Origin: Pseudaquabacterium inlustre
GTDB taxonomy: Bacteria > Pseudomonadota > Gammaproteobacteria > Burkholderiales > Burkholderiaceae_C
DNA length: 64,000 nucleotides
Reading direction: 5' to 3'
Assembly: GCF_038066595.1 (NCBI RefSeq)
Contig: NZ_JBBUTH010000007.1
Span: forward strand, 248,001 to 312,000
A model generated the notes under the pieces. That model worked only from the letters and a program-made list of their open reading frames with translations. It was not told the DNA's origin and ran no database searches. Shown here in pieces: positions 61,502 through 64,000 of the stretch (position 1 is its first letter; the number at the start of each line of letters is the position of its first letter). The position numbers were made by a program, and so were the translations under genes.

Positions 61502-61757
61502 GGCGACCCCTCTACATGCGTTTCGTGCGGAAAAGTTTACAGACCGCACACAATCGCGCCACCCCCTAAAGGAATGTCGCGCAAACGCGCACACCCCCCT
61601 GGTCGGTCGTCCACGGCCCATGTCGCCGCGCGCACTGCACGCTACAGTCGGCTTCGATCGATCAGCCGCCCTGCGCGGGCGGGCCTGAGCGAGGCGTGAA
61701 CCGCGGTGTGCCTGCCGGCCCTGCGGACCGGACCTGGACCCACGCGGGAACGCAGTT
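61502..61757. promoter_or_regulatory. Divergent intergenic region, PEP-CTERM gene / Wzy-type gene
   Basis: These 256 bp lie between divergent genes and should contain both promoters. On the minus strand a sigma-54-like GG...GC pair (TGGCGCG then TGTGC, plus-strand 61548-61563) has 11 rather than the required 10 bases between GG and GC. No other clear site or hairpin is seen. Confidence 0.3.
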
Positions 61758-63284
61758 TTGGCCTCCGCGCAACCACTTCACCGCCCGTCGTTGCCGTCAC
61801 CCTGGTGGCCGTTCGCCCTGGCATCGCTGCTGGTCGCGGCGCTGGTCGCGTTCGATCCGCTGCTCAGCGCCCTGCTGCCGCACGGACTGTGGCAGCGGCT
61901 GCACCTGCTCGAGCTGGACTACAAGCTGTCGTGGATCGCGCCCTTGCTGATGGCGTCGATCACCTGGCTGCTGTTGCAGGTGCGCAAGGCACCCGATGCC
62001 CGCAGCCTGTGGATCGTGCTGCTGCTCATCGCACTGCAGACCAACGGCATCAAGCTCGGACCGGGGCTGGACCTGATCACCTTCCTGCCCTTCCTGATCG
62101 CACTGGGCCTGCTGGCCGAGGCCATGCTGCGGCCGGACAGCCCGATGCAGTTGTCCGGGCTGACCTTCTTCGGCCTGCTGCTGCTGCTGCTGGACCTGCC
62201 GCACCTGGCCAATCCGCTGGTCCACTCGCCAGTCACGTTTCTCGCCAACTTTGTGTCGGTGTTCCGAGCCCTGCTGGTGGCCTTCGTGCTGGTGAACCTG
62301 ATCCAGACCGAGCGCCACCTGACGTTCACGCTGCAGGCCTTCTTCGTGGTGGCCATGGCCAGCGCGCTGGTCAGCGTGGGCCAGACCGCACAGGCCTATT
62401 TCACCGGCAACTCATGGACGCTGGTGGCCGAGGAGCTGGAGACCAAGCCCACCTTCCTGGGCACCACCAAGCGATCGTCGGGGCTCACCGCCTGGCCCAG
62501 CTGGCTGGCCGACTTTTTGGTGATGGCGCTGCCGTTCACGCTGTTCCGCCTGGTGAACGCCAGCACCACCCGAGCACGGGCCGGCCATGTGCTCGCGGTG
62601 CTGCTGCTGCTGGCCGGCGTGGTGGGCACCTTCACCTACGCGTCCTACGCGGCCTTTGCGGTCATCCTGCTGCTGTTTCCGGTCTATGGCTGGCCGCACC
62701 GCGCCCTGCACTTCCTGATCGGCGCCATGTTCTTCGGCGCGCTGTTCTACGCCTTCGGCGGCTTCGACTGGGCCTGGCACCTGTTCCACAAGCTGGTGCT
62801 GCAGTCGGCCGGCATCGTCGAGCGCGATGTCTACCTGAAGGCGGCCATCGAGGAACTCTCGCGTGACCCGTGGTGGGGCTCGGGCTTCCATGCCGAGCAG
62901 TCGTTCTCGGAGAACTTCTACCGCAAACGGGTGCACAACACCGGGCTGCAGCTGTGGACCAACCTGGGTCTGGCCGGTTTCCTGGTCTACCTGGCGATGC
63001 TGGGCACGCTGTTCACCCAGCTGTGGCTGCTGGCGATGTCACGCAGCGGCCCCATCCGCCAGCACCTGCAGGCCCTGGCCCTGGGACTGACCGGCATCGT
63101 TGTCGAGATGTTTGCCGAGCCGCACATGAGCGCGCCGCTGGTCTGGTTCTACCTGGCACTGGCGCAATCGGCGATCCTCATCGCCAACCGGCAGGCGCGC
63201 GGCCGCCCGGCCCTGCCACCACCGCCCGCGCCGACCCACCCGATGGCAACCCTTTCTCCAGCCAAGCAGCAGCACGATGCGTGA
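61758..63284 (+). CDS. Wzy/O-antigen-ligase-type polysaccharide polymerase
   Basis: A 508-residue membrane protein with about 10-12 hydrophobic helices, the profile of Wzy_C (O-antigen ligase/polymerase) proteins that link lipid-borne repeat units in the periplasm. A large periplasmic loop near residues 355-400 carries the typical WGSGFHAEQSFSEN, then RVHNTGLQLW with a conserved His-Asn, as in WaaL/Wzy proteins. The start codon is a TTG at 61758; no ATG or GTG is in frame upstream, and a later in-frame ATG at codon 66 would remove the first helices. The next gene, a chain-length regulator, overlaps its end by eight bases. Confidence 0.82.
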   Translation: MASAQPLHRPSLPSPWWPFALASLLVAALVAFDPLLSALLPHGLWQRLHLLELDYKLSWIAPLLMASITWLLLQVRKAPDARSLWIVLLLIALQTNGIKLGPGLDLITFLPFLIALGLLAEAMLRPDSPMQLSGLTFFGLLLLLLDLPHLANPLVHSPVTFLANFVSVFRALLVAFVLVNLIQTERHLTFTLQAFFVVAMASALVSVGQTAQAYFTGNSWTLVAEELETKPTFLGTTKRSSGLTAWPSWLADFLVMALPFTLFRLVNASTTRARAGHVLAVLLLLAGVVGTFTYASYAAFAVILLLFPVYGWPHRALHFLIGAMFFGALFYAFGGFDWAWHLFHKLVLQSAGIVERDVYLKAAIEELSRDPWWGSGFHAEQSFSENFYRKRVHNTGLQLWTNLGLAGFLVYLAMLGTLFTQLWLLAMSRSGPIRQHLQALALGLTGIVVEMFAEPHMSAPLVWFYLALAQSAILIANRQARGRPALPPPPAPTHPMATLSPAKQQHDA

Positions 63285-64000
63285 ACACGCGACCCTGGCC
63301 GACTACTGGATGGCCTTGTACACCCGCAAGGGCATCATCCTCGCGGTGGCGCTCTCGGCCATGGTCTTCGCCATGGCCATCACCCGCTACCTGCCCCCCG
63401 TGTACGAGGCCAAAGCCACGCTGTACGTGCCGGCCAACCTCAGCCCCAAGCTGTACGGGGCCCCGCTCGGGCCGGCGCAGCTGCCACTGCGTCCGCAGCC
63501 CGATGACCGCGAGGCGGGCATCCATGTGGGCATCCTGCGCAGCAACGACATGATCGAGGCCGTGCAGCGGCGCTTCCCGCAGAAGGAGGCCGGCTTCTTC
63601 AAGAAGAACGTGAACTTCGTGACCAGCCCGCAGTTCTTCACCGACATCTACGTGCGCGACCGCGATCCGCGCCTGGCCGCCGACATCGCCAACGCCTATG
63701 TGGAGGCCTACCGCGACTTCCACGCCAACAACCTGCGCAACTCGGCCGAGCGCACCGTCAAGGCGCTGGAGGGCAAGGTGGCGGAACTGCGCACCCGCCT
63801 GGTCGCCAAGCGGGCCGAACTGCTGGCCTACCAGGAGTCGAACAAGGTGCTGTCGGGCTCGGCCACCGAGCGCCTGTACCTGCGCCAGCGCGAAGACCTG
63901 GAACGCCAGCGCGACGAGAACGCGCTGGCCATCTCGTCGGCGCGGCAGCGCCTGCTGGCCGATGGCGTGGTGCTGGGGCCCAACGACACCGGCGCCCGCG
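63277..64000 (+). CDS. Wzz/GumC chain-length determinant protein, 3'-truncated by the window edge
   Basis: The frame from ATG 63277 is open to the window end (241 codons visible). It begins with LADYWMALYTRKGIILA and a TM segment (about 19-38), then YEAKATLYV at the start of the periplasmic Wzz domain. From about 160 onward it is a charged helix (ALEGKVAELRTRLVAKRAELLAY), predicted to form a coiled coil as in GumC/ExoP proteins. Whether a C-terminal tyrosine kinase follows cannot be seen. It overlaps the Wzy-type gene by eight bases (ATGCGTGA). It controls polymer length in a Wzx/Wzy system. Confidence 0.85.
   Translation, partial: MREHATLADYWMALYTRKGIILAVALSAMVFAMAITRYLPPVYEAKATLYVPANLSPKLYGAPLGPAQLPLRPQPDDREAGIHVGILRSNDMIEAVQRRFPQKEAGFFKKNVNFVTSPQFFTDIYVRDRDPRLAADIANAYVEAYRDFHANNLRNSAERTVKALEGKVAELRTRLVAKRAELLAYQESNKVLSGSATERLYLRQREDLERQRDENALAISSARQRLLADGVVLGPNDTGAR

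Noticed and set aside
61548..61563. Sigma-54-type promoter ahead of the PEP-CTERM gene (TGGCGCG then TGTGC on the minus strand).
   Set aside because: The GG and GC elements are 11 bases apart instead of 10, and the -12 element does not match TTGC; it may be a near miss by chance.

Overview
The window is very GC-rich, densely packed with overlapping genes, and carries betaproteobacterial hallmarks: a PEP-CTERM sorting signal, exosortase-type alpha/beta hydrolases, WcaJ/Wzy/Wzz-type exopolysaccharide genes, a DUF1800/DUF1501 pair and a YlqF GTPase. I infer a member of the Burkholderiales (Sphaerotilaceae/Rubrivivax-like); no rRNA or tRNA is present to confirm this.

Layout. Bases 1-6206 are ordinary chromosomal genes: the end of a DUF4331 protein, a small lipoprotein, a membrane diguanylate cyclase, a BNR/sialidase-like repeat protein overlapping a MoaD/ThiS protein, and the GTPase YlqF. 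A GT4 glycosyltransferase (6397-7707) converges on a WcaJ-type polyprenyl sugar-phosphate transferase (7717-9162). Bases 9258-48414 form one tightly packed minus-strand operon: five NRPS/PKS megasynthase genes, then an alpha/beta hydrolase, two phytanoyl-CoA-dioxygenase-like proteins, a PIG-L deacetylase and two glycosyltransferases. A 160-bp divergent promoter region separates it from a plus-strand operon (48575-57535): Asp/Asn beta-hydroxylase-like dioxygenase, GT1 glycosyltransferase, ABC-2 exporter, two further glycosyltransferases, a Wza-like outer-membrane export lipoprotein, a type II thioesterase and an Sfp-type phosphopantetheinyl transferase. The right end holds DUF1800 and DUF1501 genes, a PEP-CTERM protein, a Wzy/ligase-type membrane protein and the start of a Wzz/GumC chain-length protein, so an exopolysaccharide locus continues to the right.

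How it works together. Read in gene order the assembly line is: acyl-AMP ligase-KR-ACP (loading), C-A-PCP | C-A-PCP-KS-AT-KR-carrier-E | C-A-PCP | KS-AT-KR-ACP | C-A-PCP-KS-AT-KR-ACP-hydrolase. Pocket residues read by eye suggest Val/Ile, Ile-like, Val-like and Gly. All three ATs carry the malonyl-type HAFH motif. Each of the last three amino acids is therefore extended by one malonate and ketoreduced, which gives a gamma-amino-beta-hydroxy (statine-type) unit. The predicted backbone is acyl-Val/Ile-(isostatine-like)-(Val-derived statine homologue)-(4-amino-3-hydroxybutyrate), an acylated peptide reminiscent of pepstatin-type aspartic protease inhibitors. The three Fe(II)/2-oxoglutarate oxygenases, the GT1, the deacetylase and the polysaccharide-style exporter suggest hydroxylation, possible glycosylation and dedicated export. 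The most unusual features are an epimerisation domain placed after a PKS module, a loading module with AMP ligase, KR-like domain and stray A10-like segments, and a terminal hydrolase domain with Arg where the nucleophile should be.
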